Positions 16,588-25,323 are shown, numbered from the stretch's first letter. The stretch is 60,071 bases of DNA from Actinoplanes sp. DH11 (GCF_020873875.1 NZ_JAHWGU010000045.1:1-60071); one strand, 5' to 3'. A program made the numbers and translations. Notes: generated by a model from the letters alone, not told the origin.

Positions 16588-17523
16588 ATGTACGGCTTTC
16601 AGCCGGGACGGGATGGCATGGTTGCCATGCAGGGCGAACCCCCCGCCGTCGCCAGGCGGCGGGTCCGCTTGGCCCTGATCGGTTATCGGCAGGCCAAGGG
16701 GTTGAATCAGACCGAGGTGTCGCACCTGCTGGGGTGGTCCCTCTCCAAGGTCCAGCGGATCGAGGCCGGCGACGTCGGTGTGTCGGTCACCGATCTGCGG
16801 GCGCTCCTGCAGCTGTACGGCGTCGACGACCCCGTCGAGGTGGAGAGGCTGACCGAGGACGCACGGGTGTCGCGCCGCCAGCGGTGGTACGAGGCGCCCG
16901 AGTACCGCCGGCACCTCACCAAGAGCATGCGGCAGCTCCTGCAGTTCGAGGCCGAGGCAACCGAGATCCGGGTGTACCAGCCGAGCCTGGTGCCCGGCGT
17001 GCTCCAGACGCCGGCCGTGGCCGAGGCGGTGTTCGATTGGTGGACGCACGGGTTGACGCCCCGGCTGACCGCGGAGGACCGTCGGGTTCGTTACGACGTG
17101 CGGATGCTGCGCAAGCGGCAGATCCTGGACCGGCAGAACGGGCCGGACTACTACCTGATCCTGGATGAATCGGTCCTGCTGCGGAAGGTCGGCGGCGCCA
17201 AGGCGATGGCCGAGCAACTGGAGTCGCTGGAGCAGACGTCGCACCTGCCGCGAATCCACATCCGGATGATCCCGCTGGACAAGGGCGGCGAGAGCGGGAT
17301 CCTCGGGCCCTTCCAGATTGTCAGCCTGAGCGAGTCGGGCTACCAGGACGCCGTCCTCTACCAGGAATTCTACGGGCGGGACCGGGTCGTCTCGGAGTCC
17401 ACCGAGCTCGATTTCCACAGCCAGTTCTTCGAGCGCCTCTGGTCGCTGGCGGCGGACGAGCACCTGACACGCATCGCCATTCTCGCCGAGGCGTACCGCT
17501 TGCGGCGTTCCCTGGACGAGTGA
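16588..17523 (+). CDS. Scr1-family antitoxin-like HTH regulator (DUF5753)
   Basis: The protein is up to 311 residues; internal ATG codons at 16618 or 16627 are alternative starts. A helix-turn-helix spans about residues 27-80 (RQAKGLNQTEVSHLLGWSLS). It is followed by a DUF5753 domain with the hallmark VYQPSLVPGVLQTPAVAEAV and later ILDESVLLRKVGG. Such proteins usually sit beside a DUF397 gene, and two such genes follow here. In Streptomyces the pair has been described as a toxin-antitoxin-like system. Its target is probably its own locus; that is inference. Confidence 0.9.
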   Translation: MYGFQPGRDGMVAMQGEPPAVARRRVRLALIGYRQAKGLNQTEVSHLLGWSLSKVQRIEAGDVGVSVTDLRALLQLYGVDDPVEVERLTEDARVSRRQRWYEAPEYRRHLTKSMRQLLQFEAEATEIRVYQPSLVPGVLQTPAVAEAVFDWWTHGLTPRLTAEDRRVRYDVRMLRKRQILDRQNGPDYYLILDESVLLRKVGGAKAMAEQLESLEQTSHLPRIHIRMIPLDKGGESGILGPFQIVSLSESGYQDAVLYQEFYGRDRVVSESTELDFHSQFFERLWSLAADEHLTRIAILAEAYRLRRSLDE

Positions 17524-17534
17524 CCCGATCTCCC

Positions 17535-17569
17535 GCAAATCGGGCCGGAATGCGCAAATTGCGGCAAAT
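17535..17569. promoter_or_regulatory. Three GCAAAT direct repeats upstream of DUF397 genes
   Basis: GCAAAT occurs at 17535, 17554 and 17564, in an unusually AT-rich patch 12 nt after the HTH gene stop. The spacing of 19 and 10 nt is roughly helical. It may be a binding site for the upstream HTH protein or part of a promoter. Confidence 0.35.
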
Positions 17570-17725
17570 AATCAGCTAAGCTCTCCTGCGGCCCTTTGAC
17601 GAGGGCGGCCCTCGCTGTGCCTTGCCGCGAGGGCCCCTGGGGGGAGGGCCGTGGCGCGGCAGTGACCCTCCACAATGTAGGGTTCGCTCCGTTCGTCGCG
17701 GCCCGCGAGAGGGAGGAGCCGGCGG

Positions 17726-17911
17726 ATGCTGGCATGGACCCGTAGCAGTTCTTGCGCTGATCATGCGTGCGTCGAAGTGGCGCCCGTCGATGCGGAGTTC
17801 GTCGCGGTGCGCGACTCCAAGAATCCGGAGCAGCCATTCCTGACGTTCACGCGCGAGGCCTGGTCGCAGTTCCAGGATGACGTTGTCGCAGGTCGAGTGG
17901 ACCTTCGCTGA
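17726..17911 (+). CDS. DUF397 domain-containing protein (first copy)
   Basis: The 61-residue protein carries the DUF397 core: TRSSSCADHACVEVAPVD, VRDSKNP, and LTFTREAWSQFQDDV. GGGAGGAG lies at a suitable distance before the ATG. DUF397 proteins are small partners of Scr1/DUF5753 regulators and are thought to act in a toxin-antitoxin-like or developmental switch. It lies 202 nt after the HTH gene stop. Confidence 0.85.
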   Translation: MLAWTRSSSCADHACVEVAPVDAEFVAVRDSKNPEQPFLTFTREAWSQFQDDVVAGRVDLR

Positions 17912-17997
17912 CCGCCATCCGTTCATAGTCATCAATGACACCCGGTGGCGCGGGACGTACTCTGAGTGAGTCCAGCGCCCATCGGAGGTTACGGCGT

Positions 17998-18186
17998 ATG
18001 TCCAAGTCGATCAATTGGCGACGCAGCAGTCGCTGTGCGGACAACAGCTGTCTGGAGATCGCGCTTCGGGATGACGAAGTCCTGATCCGCAACAACAGGC
18101 GGCCCGACCGGATCGTGGTCGCGACGCGCGAGGAGTGGCGAGCCCTTGTCGCCGGCATCAGTGATGCCGGCGACTTCCGCGTCTAG
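17998..18186 (+). CDS. DUF397 domain-containing protein (second copy)
   Basis: This 62-residue protein starts at ATG 17998 after a clear GGAGGTT site. It has SINWRRSSRCADNSCLEIAL and VVATREEWRALVAGI, both DUF397 marks, but differs from the first copy in most positions: RNNRRPD replaces the usual RDSK. The two copies are therefore diverged paralogues rather than a recent duplication. It ends 4 nt before the convergent PAC2 gene. Confidence 0.85.
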   Translation: MSKSINWRRSSRCADNSCLEIALRDDEVLIRNNRRPDRIVVATREEWRALVAGISDAGDFRV

Positions 18187-18190
18187 ACCC

Positions 18191-19060
18191 CTACCAGGAG
18201 CCGGCGGTGGGACCCGCCGACCCACCCCGGCGCCGTAGGTACTTCTCGAACTCGCTGGCGATCTCGTCGCCGGTCAGCGGCTGGATCCCGGCGTCACCGA
18301 CGCGCTCCTCCAGCTCTCGCACGTACTCCCCGAGCTCCGCGTCCTGCTCGGCGGCCGCGCGGACCCGCTTCTCCCACTCGTCGGCCTGCTCGGCCAGGTC
18401 GGCCATCGGCACCGGCAGGTCGAGCACGTCCTCGATCCGGCTCAGCAGGGCGAGGGTGGCCTTCGGGCAGGGCGGGTTGTTCGCGTAGTGGGGCACGTGC
18501 ACCCAGAACGACAGCGCGTCCAGCTCGGCGCGGGAGGACGCCTCCTGCAGTACGCCGACGATGCCGGTCGGGCCGTCGTAGCGAGTCGGCACCACCTTGT
18601 ACTTCTCGGCGATCTGCGGGTCCGACGCGCTGCCGCTGATCGGCAGGGGCCGCGTGTAGGGCACGTCGGCCAGCAGTGCGCCGAGCAGCACGATCCGGTT
18701 GACCTCGAGGCTGTGGCAGATCTCCAGCACGGACTCGCAGAACGTGCGCCACCGCATGCTCGGCTCGATGCCGCGGATCAGGACCACGTCGCGGTCGCTG
18801 CCGGGCGGACTGGCCACGGTGAACCGGGTTGTCGGCCACTCGATCTTGCGCGTCTCACCTTCGGCCATGGTGATGGTGGGACGGCTGACCTGGAAGTCGT
18901 AGAAGTCCTCCGGGTCGATGGTGGTGATCTCCTTGGCCTGCCACACCTGATCGAGGTGCTCCACGGCCGCGGTGGAAGCGTCCGCGGCGTCGTTCCAGCC
19001 CTCGAAGGCAGCGATCGCCACGGGGGAGCGGAGCAGCGGGAGGCCGTCGAACTCAGTCAT
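18191..19060 (-). CDS. PAC2 family protein, ParJ-like
   Basis: The 289-residue protein has the PAC2 fold pattern: VAIAAFEGWNDAADASTAAV at the N-terminus, DVVLIRGIEPSMRWRTFCE, and IVLLGALLADVPYTRPLP. The C-terminal 60 residues are helical and charged. I recall the S. coelicolor homologue (SCO1662, ParJ) as a partner of the chromosome-segregation ATPase ParA; PAC2 proteins otherwise act as proteasome-assembly-like chaperones in eukaryotes. A TAGGCT box lies 7 nt before the ATG, suggesting a leaderless mRNA. In Streptomyces it adjoins mshC; here the two are 7.3 kb apart. Confidence 0.87.
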   Translation of the reverse strand: MTEFDGLPLLRSPVAIAAFEGWNDAADASTAAVEHLDQVWQAKEITTIDPEDFYDFQVSRPTITMAEGETRKIEWPTTRFTVASPPGSDRDVVLIRGIEPSMRWRTFCESVLEICHSLEVNRIVLLGALLADVPYTRPLPISGSASDPQIAEKYKVVPTRYDGPTGIVGVLQEASSRAELDALSFWVHVPHYANNPPCPKATLALLSRIEDVLDLPVPMADLAEQADEWEKRVRAAAEQDAELGEYVRELEERVGDAGIQPLTGDEIASEFEKYLRRRGGSAGPTAGSW

Positions 19061-19164
19061 GGGACACAGCCTACGTGCGGCCTGCGGAAGCCACCCGGCG
19101 GCCGCGCCGGGACGGCGGTCCGACGGAGTCCGCCATCTATCGGATCAACCGGGAGATATACGCG

Positions 19165-19170
19165 CATAAT
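19165..19170 (+). promoter_or_regulatory. -10 box of a leaderless promoter
   Basis: CATAAT ends 6 nt before the ATG at 19177, and no ribosome site is present, so transcription probably starts at the ATG. Confidence 0.45.
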
Positions 19171-19176
19171 CACACC

Positions 19177-19731
19177 ATGACCGACCATGTGGATCAGGTA
19201 CTCGGGCCGACCGACGACACGGTGATCTTCATCCAGGCGCGTGGCATGTTCTTCGTGACGGCGCTCTGGGTCCTCGCCGCCACCTGGGTGCCGATGCTCG
19301 GCGTGTACCTGCTCATCAAGGTCGCGGCGGGGCATCGGCCGGACCCGGCGGACATCGTCGTCTACATCGAGGCGGCTTTGGTCGTGCCGGCGGTCTCCGC
19401 GGCCGTGGTGATGCTGGCCGTCTGGCGCCGGCTGGGCTGGCTGCACACCTCCGTGCACGGCATCGACTTCGCCGCCACCGGCCGCCGCCCGGTGCACATC
19501 CCCTGGTCCGGCATCGCCTCGGTGGCCCTGCACGGCCGCGGCCCGTTCACCGAGCTGGTGGTGACGCCGGTGGCCGAGGACTACGCGACCGAGCTCGACG
19601 GTGCGGGCGGCCACCCGCGAGTACGGCGCCGGGGCACCGAGATCGCCTACGTGGTCGACGTCGGCCTGATGTCACCGGGCCCCGAGGTTCTCCTCGCCGA
19701 GCTGCACCGCCGGGTACCCAGCAAGGTTTGA
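19177..19731 (+). CDS. Two-helix membrane protein with PH-like domain
   Basis: The start is ATG 19177 (184 residues). Two hydrophobic helices lie at about 24-45 and 60-82, followed by a soluble domain with LGWLHTSVHGIDFAATG and IPWSGIASVALHGRGPF. That pattern resembles the PH-like domains of small actinobacterial membrane proteins. Function is unknown. It is divergent from the PAC2 gene. The next 1.3 kb downstream has no intact gene. Confidence 0.7.
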   Translation: MTDHVDQVLGPTDDTVIFIQARGMFFVTALWVLAATWVPMLGVYLLIKVAAGHRPDPADIVVYIEAALVVPAVSAAVVMLAVWRRLGWLHTSVHGIDFAATGRRPVHIPWSGIASVALHGRGPFTELVVTPVAEDYATELDGAGGHPRVRRRGTEIAYVVDVGLMSPGPEVLLAELHRRVPSKV

Positions 19732-19757
19732 CAGCGGCCGGAGGCGCGGTCAGGTTC

Positions 19758-19789
19758 TTAACTCACTCGTTAATTAACCGAGGTGTTAA
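19758..19789. promoter_or_regulatory. ArsR-type operator palindrome
   Basis: The 32-bp site has two 16-nt halves, TTAACTCACTCGTTAA and TTAACCGAGGTGTTAA, joined at a central TTAA. TTAAC..GTTAA spacing is typical of ArsR-family operators. It ends exactly at the GTG start of the ArsR remnant, so it is probably the old autoregulatory site. Confidence 0.6.
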
Positions 19790-19897
19790 GTGGCCGACCG
19801 GCTCAGTGTGATCTTCGCGGCGCTCGCCGACCCGACGCGCCGGGGGGGCCGGGGCCAGGGCGCCGGCCCGTTCCGGCCGCTTCCGCAGAGGGCGTGA
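19790..19897 (+). pseudogene. Truncated ArsR family regulator
   Basis: From GTG 19790 the frame reads VADRLSVIFAALADPTRR, the standard opening of ArsR regulators of the type paired with SRPBCC proteins. Family similarity then stops abruptly; 17 unrelated GC-rich residues follow before a TGA at 19895. The helix-turn-helix and the rest of the usual 100-110 residues are missing. The operator upstream is intact. The break coincides with the start of a repeat-rich, gene-free region, so a deletion or rearrangement removed the rest. Confidence 0.72.
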
Positions 19898-19922
19898 CAT
19901 CTGACTGCCCGCGAGGCTGGCC

Positions 19923-20080
19923 GGTGTCCGCCTCGCGGTCCGTTTCACGGCTGCCGGCCATTGGGTGGTGTCCGCCTCGCGGTCCGTGCCACGGTTGTCG
20001 GCCATTGCTCGCGGCCGGTGCCACTGTCGTCGGCCATTGACCGGTGTCCGCCTCGTGGTCCGCTGCGCGGTTGCCGACCA
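19923..20080. repeat. Degenerate 44-bp tandem repeat
   Basis: GGTGTCCGCCTCGCGGTCCG starts at 19923 and again at 19967, a 44-bp period, and a further diverged copy starts near 20042 after a partial unit. Each unit ends with a version of TCGGCCATTG. Confidence 0.7.
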
Positions 20081-20328
20081 CTTGAACGAGGAGCGCCTTG
20101 TGCGGGATCGCTCGCTCGTTGTGCTTCGCGGAGTGGTGCGACGGGTGGCGATGCCGCTCCGGAGTCGGCTCCGACCCCGCCCGGACCGATTCGCCTTCAT
20201 CGTCCACCGCGTATGCGGGCACACAGGGCGCCTTCACACAGCCCTGGGCGCGGCGCACCCCGATCGCCGCCCAGCCGATACCGCCCATGTGCCTTTCCTG
20301 ACCTGGGACACCGGACGGCCGTCAACGC

Positions 20329-20413
20329 GAGAAGTTGATCTGCTAGCGCTACGAAATCGCTGTGATCATGGACCTGAAACCGCGATCTCGTATCGCTAGC
20401 AGATCAACTTCTC
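20329..20413. repeat. Palindromic element, copy B
   Basis: The arms GAGAAGTTGATCTGCTAGCG and CGCTAGCAGATCAACTTCTC are exact complements over 20 nt; inner CGAAATCGC/GCGATCTCG segments follow around the centre. Relative to copies A and C the loop is inverted (TGTGATCATGGACC here, GGGCCCATGATCACA in A). The outer GAGAAG/CTTCTC pair differs from copy A but is still complementary. Confidence 0.9.
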
Positions 20414-20810
20414 GGCATGGGCAGCGCGTCCGGCGTCACCCGGGCCGGAAAGGGCACGGGGAACGGATTATCCGCGTGTGCGTGTTCGGCCTCGCGTAGG
20501 CCTGGCCCGTCCGACTTGCTGCAGGCGGCCGGGCAGTTTCGGCCTTGCGCGCGGGCTCAGATGCGGGCCGGCCCGAATACGTCGCGACTTTCTGGGGCCG
20601 GCCGGGCAGGTTCGGCCTTGCGCCTGGGCCGGTTGCGCCCGAATTTCTGCAAGCAGCCGGGCGGCCAGGCAGCCGGGCGGCCAGGCAGCCGGGCAGGCGG
20701 CCGAGCGGCTGCGGCGTCGCGTGCGGGCCGGATGTGCTGACCGTCCGTGTGCGTTCGGGTGGGTCCGACCTTGCGTGCAGGCCTCGACGGAACCGGCCTT
20801 CTGCGCACGC

Positions 20811-20950
20811 CTGGCTTTCGCCGGACGGCTTGGGGATACGCCTGGCTTTCGCCGGATGACTTGGGCGCAGGTCTGGCTTTCGCCGGTCGGCTTGGGCGCA
20901 GGTCTGGCTTTCGCCGGTCGGCTTGGGCGTACGCCTGGCTTTCGCCCCGA
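20811..20950. repeat. 31-bp tandem repeat, about 4.5 copies
   Basis: Units starting CTGGCTTTCGCCGG begin at 20811, 20842, 20873, 20904 and 20935, an exact 31-bp period; the last is partial. Copies three and four are nearly identical. There is no unique spacer between units, so this is not a CRISPR array. Confidence 0.9.
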
Positions 20951-21060
20951 CTGCCCGGGCGCCCGGCCGCAGAACCGGTGCGGCCGGGCGCTTGCTCGGG
21001 GGAGGGTGATGTTCGGTGTGGCGGGAGTGAAGCGGTGGCGTCGTTGTCGTTCGGTGGGTG

Positions 21061-23598
21061 TCAGTCGTGGGCGATGGCGTTCAGGACGTTGAGCCGGGCC
21101 GCGCGGATGGCGGGGGCTACTGCTGCTATGACGCCTACCAGGGCGGCCAGGGCCAGGTAGGTGGCCATGCGTTCCCAGGGGAGCACGATCTGGGTGATGC
21201 CGTCGTTGGCCAGGGCGCGGGCGACGGCGCTGCCCATGCCGGCGCCGACGGTGACGCCGAGGAGGGCGCCGAAGACCGAGATCACCACGGCCTCGACGGT
21301 GATCATGCGCATGGTCTGTGCGCGGCCCAGGCCCACCGCGCGGAGCAGGCCCAGTTCGCGGGTCCGTTCCAGCACGGACAGGGCCAGGGTGTTCACCACG
21401 CCGAGGACGGCGATCAGGATGGCCAGGCCCAGCAGGATCTGGATCATCGTGATGATCTGGTCGAACGCGGCGGCCTGGTCGTTGACGAACGTCTCCTGGT
21501 CCGTGGCGGAGACCTCGGGACTGTCCGCCACCAGGGCCTTGACCTGCGGCAGAACGGCCGAGACGGGCACGCCGTCGTCGAGCCGGACGAATCCGAGGAC
21601 CGGCTGGGTGATGCCGAAGTCCTTGATCGCGGCGGACGGCAGGATGATGCTGCCGGGTAGGGTGTCCTCGGTGAAGACGGCGGCGACCGTGTAGGTGCGT
21701 TCCTCGCCCCGGGACGTCTGGATCGTCACCGGCGAACCGGTCTGCCAGCCCTTCTCGGTGGCCTTCGGCGCGCTCACCGCGATCTGGTCGGCCCGCAGCG
21801 TGACCGCTGTCGTCCCGTACGCCTGACCCAGGGTGGCCAGGTCCTCGGTGGCGGCCACGTACTCCCGGTCGCCGCCGATGACCACCATGTCGTTGTAGAG
21901 GCCGGCGGCGGCCTGGACACCGGGGATCGCCGCGGCCCGGTCCACGACGCCCGAGTCGTACGTCGGTGGCCGTGGCCCGTTCTGATCACCGCTGATCATG
22001 ATCTGGGCCTTGAGGATGCTCGCGGCCTCGGCCTTGAGGCTGCTCTTCGCCGAGTCCATCACCACGGTGACGCCGGTGACCAGGGCGATGCCGACCATCA
22101 GGGCGGCCGCGGTGATCGCGGTGCGCCGCGGGTTGCGGCCGGAGTTGAGCCGGCCCAGCCGGCCCGGCAGCGACCACGAGAAGAGGCGGCCGAGCAGCGA
22201 CACCACCGGCCGGCTGATCGCCGGGGTGAGCAGGGCGACGCCGATGAACGTGACGAGCACGCCGCCGAAGAGCAGCCACAGGTCGGCGGCGCCGGCGTCG
22301 GCGAACAGGCCGATCCCGAGGGCGGCCGCGCCGATGGCGGTGACCGCGGCACCGCTGACGGTGATCGCGGTGAGCGGGCGGTCCGGGATGGCGACGTCCT
22401 GCATCGCGGCGACCGGGGCGATCCGGGACGCGCGCAGCGCCGGCAGCACCGCTGCGACCACGGTCACCAGGACACCGACCACGAACGAGCTGATGATGGC
22501 GGCCGGTGGCACGCCGACCGGGGCGAGGTCGAGCCCACCGCCGCCCATGCTGCTGAACAGGTAGCCCAGGCCGGCGCCCGCGCCGACCCCGGCCGCCAGG
22601 CCGAGCACCGAGGCGATCAGGCCGACCACCACGGCCTCCACGAGCACCGAGTTGATCACCTGGCGGCGGCCGGCGCCGAGCGCGCGCAGCAGGGCCAGTT
22701 CACGGGTGCGCTGCGCCACCACGATCGAGAACGTGTTGAGGACCAGGAAGATGCCGACGAACAGCGCGATGCCGGCGAAGCCCAGCAGGATCTGACCGAA
22801 GAAGCCCATGCCCTCCTTGAGGCTCGCGGCGTTCTCCTCGGCCAGCTCGTCGCCGGTCTTCACCACGAAGCCGGCACCGAGGGCCGGGGCCAGCCGGTCC
22901 CGCAGCTCGGCCGGGGCGACACCGTCGGCGGCGCGGACCGTCACCGAGGTGAACACGTTCTTCTCGCCGAGCATCAGCTCCTGCGCGACGGGCGTGGTGA
23001 ACGCGACCTCCTGCACGCCGCCCAGACTGGCCCGGTCACCGGTGTAACCCCAGACGCCGACCAGCGTGAACTCGCGCTTGGGCTGCTGGGTGAGCACCGG
23101 CACCCGGTCGCCGATGCGGTAACCGGAGAGCTCGGCGGTGGTCGCGTTCATGGCGATCTCGCCGGGCGCCACCGGGCCGCGACCCTCGCGCAGTTGCATG
23201 ATCTCGTCGGTGCCGGTCCAGTTGGAGCCGATCCGGGGCGGGCCCATCGAGGTGAGCACCTTGCCGTCGGACCCGATCACGCGGGCGCCGTCGGCGTCGA
23301 CACGGCCCACTGCCTCCCGTACACCCGCCTGGGTCTTGATCTTGTCCACCGTCGCGGCCGGCAGCGGCGCGGCGACCTGCTCCCCCTCGAACTCGCTCAG
23401 CTCGACCTTGGGTTTGGCGGTGACCGAGACGTCGGTCGCCGCATAGGCGTCCGAGAAGATCGAGTCGAAGGTGCGGTTCAGCGTGTCGGTGAGCACGAAG
23501 GCGCCGGACACGAACATCACGCCCAGCAGCACGGCCAGGCCGGAGAGGACCAGGCGCAGCTTGCGGGCGAGCAGGCTCTTGAGCGTCGCGCGCAACAT
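21061..23598 (-). CDS. ABC transporter permease (FtsX/MacB-like, two FtsX domains)
   Basis: The gene starts at ATG 23598, sharing a base with the stop of the ATPase gene (TGATG), and encodes 845 residues. TM1 is at about 15-38, followed by a large extracytoplasmic MacB-type domain, then an FtsX domain at about 260-400 (GIFLVLNTFSIVVAQRTREL and LLRALGAGRRQV). After further membrane helices comes a second extracytoplasmic part and a C-terminal FtsX domain with LALSVLERTRELGLLRAVGL. With the ATPase it would form a lipoprotein- or peptide-export type complex. The substrate is unknown. Confidence 0.93.
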   Translation of the reverse strand: MLRATLKSLLARKLRLVLSGLAVLLGVMFVSGAFVLTDTLNRTFDSIFSDAYAATDVSVTAKPKVELSEFEGEQVAAPLPAATVDKIKTQAGVREAVGRVDADGARVIGSDGKVLTSMGPPRIGSNWTGTDEIMQLREGRGPVAPGEIAMNATTAELSGYRIGDRVPVLTQQPKREFTLVGVWGYTGDRASLGGVQEVAFTTPVAQELMLGEKNVFTSVTVRAADGVAPAELRDRLAPALGAGFVVKTGDELAEENAASLKEGMGFFGQILLGFAGIALFVGIFLVLNTFSIVVAQRTRELALLRALGAGRRQVINSVLVEAVVVGLIASVLGLAAGVGAGAGLGYLFSSMGGGGLDLAPVGVPPAAIISSFVVGVLVTVVAAVLPALRASRIAPVAAMQDVAIPDRPLTAITVSGAAVTAIGAAALGIGLFADAGAADLWLLFGGVLVTFIGVALLTPAISRPVVSLLGRLFSWSLPGRLGRLNSGRNPRRTAITAAALMVGIALVTGVTVVMDSAKSSLKAEAASILKAQIMISGDQNGPRPPTYDSGVVDRAAAIPGVQAAAGLYNDMVVIGGDREYVAATEDLATLGQAYGTTAVTLRADQIAVSAPKATEKGWQTGSPVTIQTSRGEERTYTVAAVFTEDTLPGSIILPSAAIKDFGITQPVLGFVRLDDGVPVSAVLPQVKALVADSPEVSATDQETFVNDQAAAFDQIITMIQILLGLAILIAVLGVVNTLALSVLERTRELGLLRAVGLGRAQTMRMITVEAVVISVFGALLGVTVGAGMGSAVARALANDGITQIVLPWERMATYLALAALVGVIAAVAPAIRAARLNVLNAIAHD

Positions 23599-24365
23599 CA
23601 GAGCGTCACCGGCTCGGCATGCGTGTCGAGGCGTTTCATGGTGTCCAGCACGGTCTCGGCCGTCGGGTCCGCGAGCTCGTCGACGATGGCGCCGTCGGCG
23701 AGGAAGACCACCCGGTCGGCGTAGCTCGCGGCCGCCGGGTCGTGGGTGACCATCACGATCGTCTGGTCGTGCTCGCGCACACTGGCCCGCAGGAACGTGA
23801 GGATCTCGGCGCCGGCCCGCGAGTCCAGGTTGCCGGTCGGCTCGTCCGCGAAGATCACGTCGGGGCGGCCGACCAGGGCCCGGGCGCACGCGACCCGCTG
23901 CTGCTGGCCGCCGGAGAGCTGGCTGGGCCGGTGCCCGAGCCGATCGCGCAGCCCGACCGTGCCGATCACCGTGTCCCACCAGGCCGGGTCGGCCTTGCGG
24001 CCGGCGATGTCCAGCGGCAGCCTGATGTTCTCCGCCGCACTGAGCGTGGGCAGCAGGTTGAACTGCTGGAAGATGAAACCGATCCGATCACGCCGCAATC
24101 GGGTCAGCGCCTTGTCGCCCAGGCCGCTGATCTCGGTGCCACCGATGTGGACGGTGCCCTCGTCGACCGTGTCGAGCCCGGCGAGGCAGTGCATCAGCGT
24201 CGACTTGCCGCTGCCCGACGGCCCCATGATCGCCGTGAATCGGCCCCGGCCGAACTCGACACTCACCTGTCGCAGAGCCACCACCCGGGCCTCGCCCGAA
24301 CCGTAGACCTTGCCGATCCCGTCCGCGCGCGCCGCCACCGCCCCGCCGGCATTCGTCGCTGCCAC
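23598..24365 (-). CDS. ABC transporter ATP-binding protein
   Basis: I place the start at GTG 24365 (255 residues), preceded by AGGGGGACG; the frame stays open further upstream but without family similarity. Walker A is GPSGSGKS, the Q-loop is FIFQQFNLLPTL, the signature is LSGGQQQR, Walker B is VIFADEPTGNLDS, and the switch is VTHDP. This is a LolD/MacB-type ATPase that energises the adjacent permease. The operon is ATPase then permease, with a one-base overlap. Confidence 0.94.
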   Translation of the reverse strand: MAATNAGGAVAARADGIGKVYGSGEARVVALRQVSVEFGRGRFTAIMGPSGSGKSTLMHCLAGLDTVDEGTVHIGGTEISGLGDKALTRLRRDRIGFIFQQFNLLPTLSAAENIRLPLDIAGRKADPAWWDTVIGTVGLRDRLGHRPSQLSGGQQQRVACARALVGRPDVIFADEPTGNLDSRAGAEILTFLRASVREHDQTIVMVTHDPAAASYADRVVFLADGAIVDELADPTAETVLDTMKRLDTHAEPVTL

Positions 24366-24568
24366 TGTCTCGTCCCCCTGAGGTCCGTCGCTGCCCGAGC
24401 ACCCGCCCGGCCAGCCCAGTGTGTCGGTGCCGGCGCTCGCAGTCGTCCCACCTGTGGGGGAGCGGAGGGCGGAGATTTCGGTGGGGGAGTCACGTAGGTA
24501 GGTCTCAGGGACGACCCTTAGTCCGGTCGTACCGAGCGCATCCGCGGAGCCCCGTCTACGGTGGATCC

Positions 24569-25255
24569 ATGCGCGTTCGAGTGGCTCTCGTCGTCGTCTC
24601 ACTGACCGGCCTGCTCGCCGGCTGCGGGCTCGAACCGGTTCCCCCGGCCGACGAACCCGCCGCCACGGCGATCACCGCCGACCAGGACGGCACCGACTCG
24701 CCCGAGGAGTTCACCGCCGACATCGAGGCCGCCCGGGAGATCGCCGCGGAATACTGGGGTGAGCGGCTCGGCGCCGGCTTCGAGCCGATCAAGGACCTCA
24801 TCGCGTACGAGCAAGAGGGCGACGTGGCCTGCGCAGGCCAGCCGCTGCCTCGCAACAACGCGGTCTACTGCTCCGCCGGTGACTTCATCGCCTACGACGT
24901 CAACTGGGCGTACGCGGCGTTCCAGCAGGTCGGCGACGCGTTCCTGTTCTATCTGCTGGGCCACGAGTACGCGCACGGCATCCAGGCCCGGCTCGGCATC
25001 CAGAAACAGTTCACCATCGAGCAGGAGCTCCAGGCGGACTGCATGGCCGGCGCCTTCATCGGCGACAAGGTGCGCGACGACCGGCTGCGGATGCAGGACA
25101 ACGACACGCAGGAACTGGCCGACGGGCTGGAAGCGGTCGGCGACCAGCCGGGGCAGCCCTGGTTCGCCGAAGGGTCGCACGGGACGGCCGAGCAGCGGAT
25201 GCAGTCGTTCGCCAGCGGGTACGAGAAGTCGCTGGCCGCCTGCGGGCTCTCCTGA
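24569..25255 (+). CDS. Neutral zinc metallopeptidase, lipoprotein
   Basis: The 228-residue product starts at ATG 24569 with a lipoprotein signal peptide (MRVRVALVVVSLTGLLAGC, lipobox LAGC, lipidated Cys19). The catalytic motif is HEYAHG at about residue 132, and ELQADCMAGAF supplies the third metal ligand, as in YpfJ-family peptidases. It should act on the outer face of the membrane. A TACGGT box ends 6 nt before the ATG, indicating a leaderless mRNA. It is divergent from the ABC operon. Confidence 0.87.
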   Translation: MRVRVALVVVSLTGLLAGCGLEPVPPADEPAATAITADQDGTDSPEEFTADIEAAREIAAEYWGERLGAGFEPIKDLIAYEQEGDVACAGQPLPRNNAVYCSAGDFIAYDVNWAYAAFQQVGDAFLFYLLGHEYAHGIQARLGIQKQFTIEQELQADCMAGAFIGDKVRDDRLRMQDNDTQELADGLEAVGDQPGQPWFAEGSHGTAEQRMQSFASGYEKSLAACGLS

Positions 25256-25323
25256 ACCACCGGCCTGTCAGGGTGGTCACATCCGCTCGGTGCTGACGCC
25301 CGCGGCACCGCAGAATGGCGGCG

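Larger units (their letters stand above)
19898..21060. other. Gene-free, repeat-rich gap
   Basis: This stretch of about 1.16 kb holds no supportable gene. It contains a degenerate tandem repeat of about 44 bp (19923-20080), palindromic element copy B (20329-20413), a short GGCCAGGCAGCCGGGC repeat (about 20656-20700), and a 31-bp tandem array (20811-20950). It follows the ArsR remnant and precedes the stop of the ABC permease gene. Confidence 0.7.

Noticed and set aside
20811..20950. Possible CRISPR array
   Set aside because: Repeats are directly adjacent with no spacers, and no cas genes are present.
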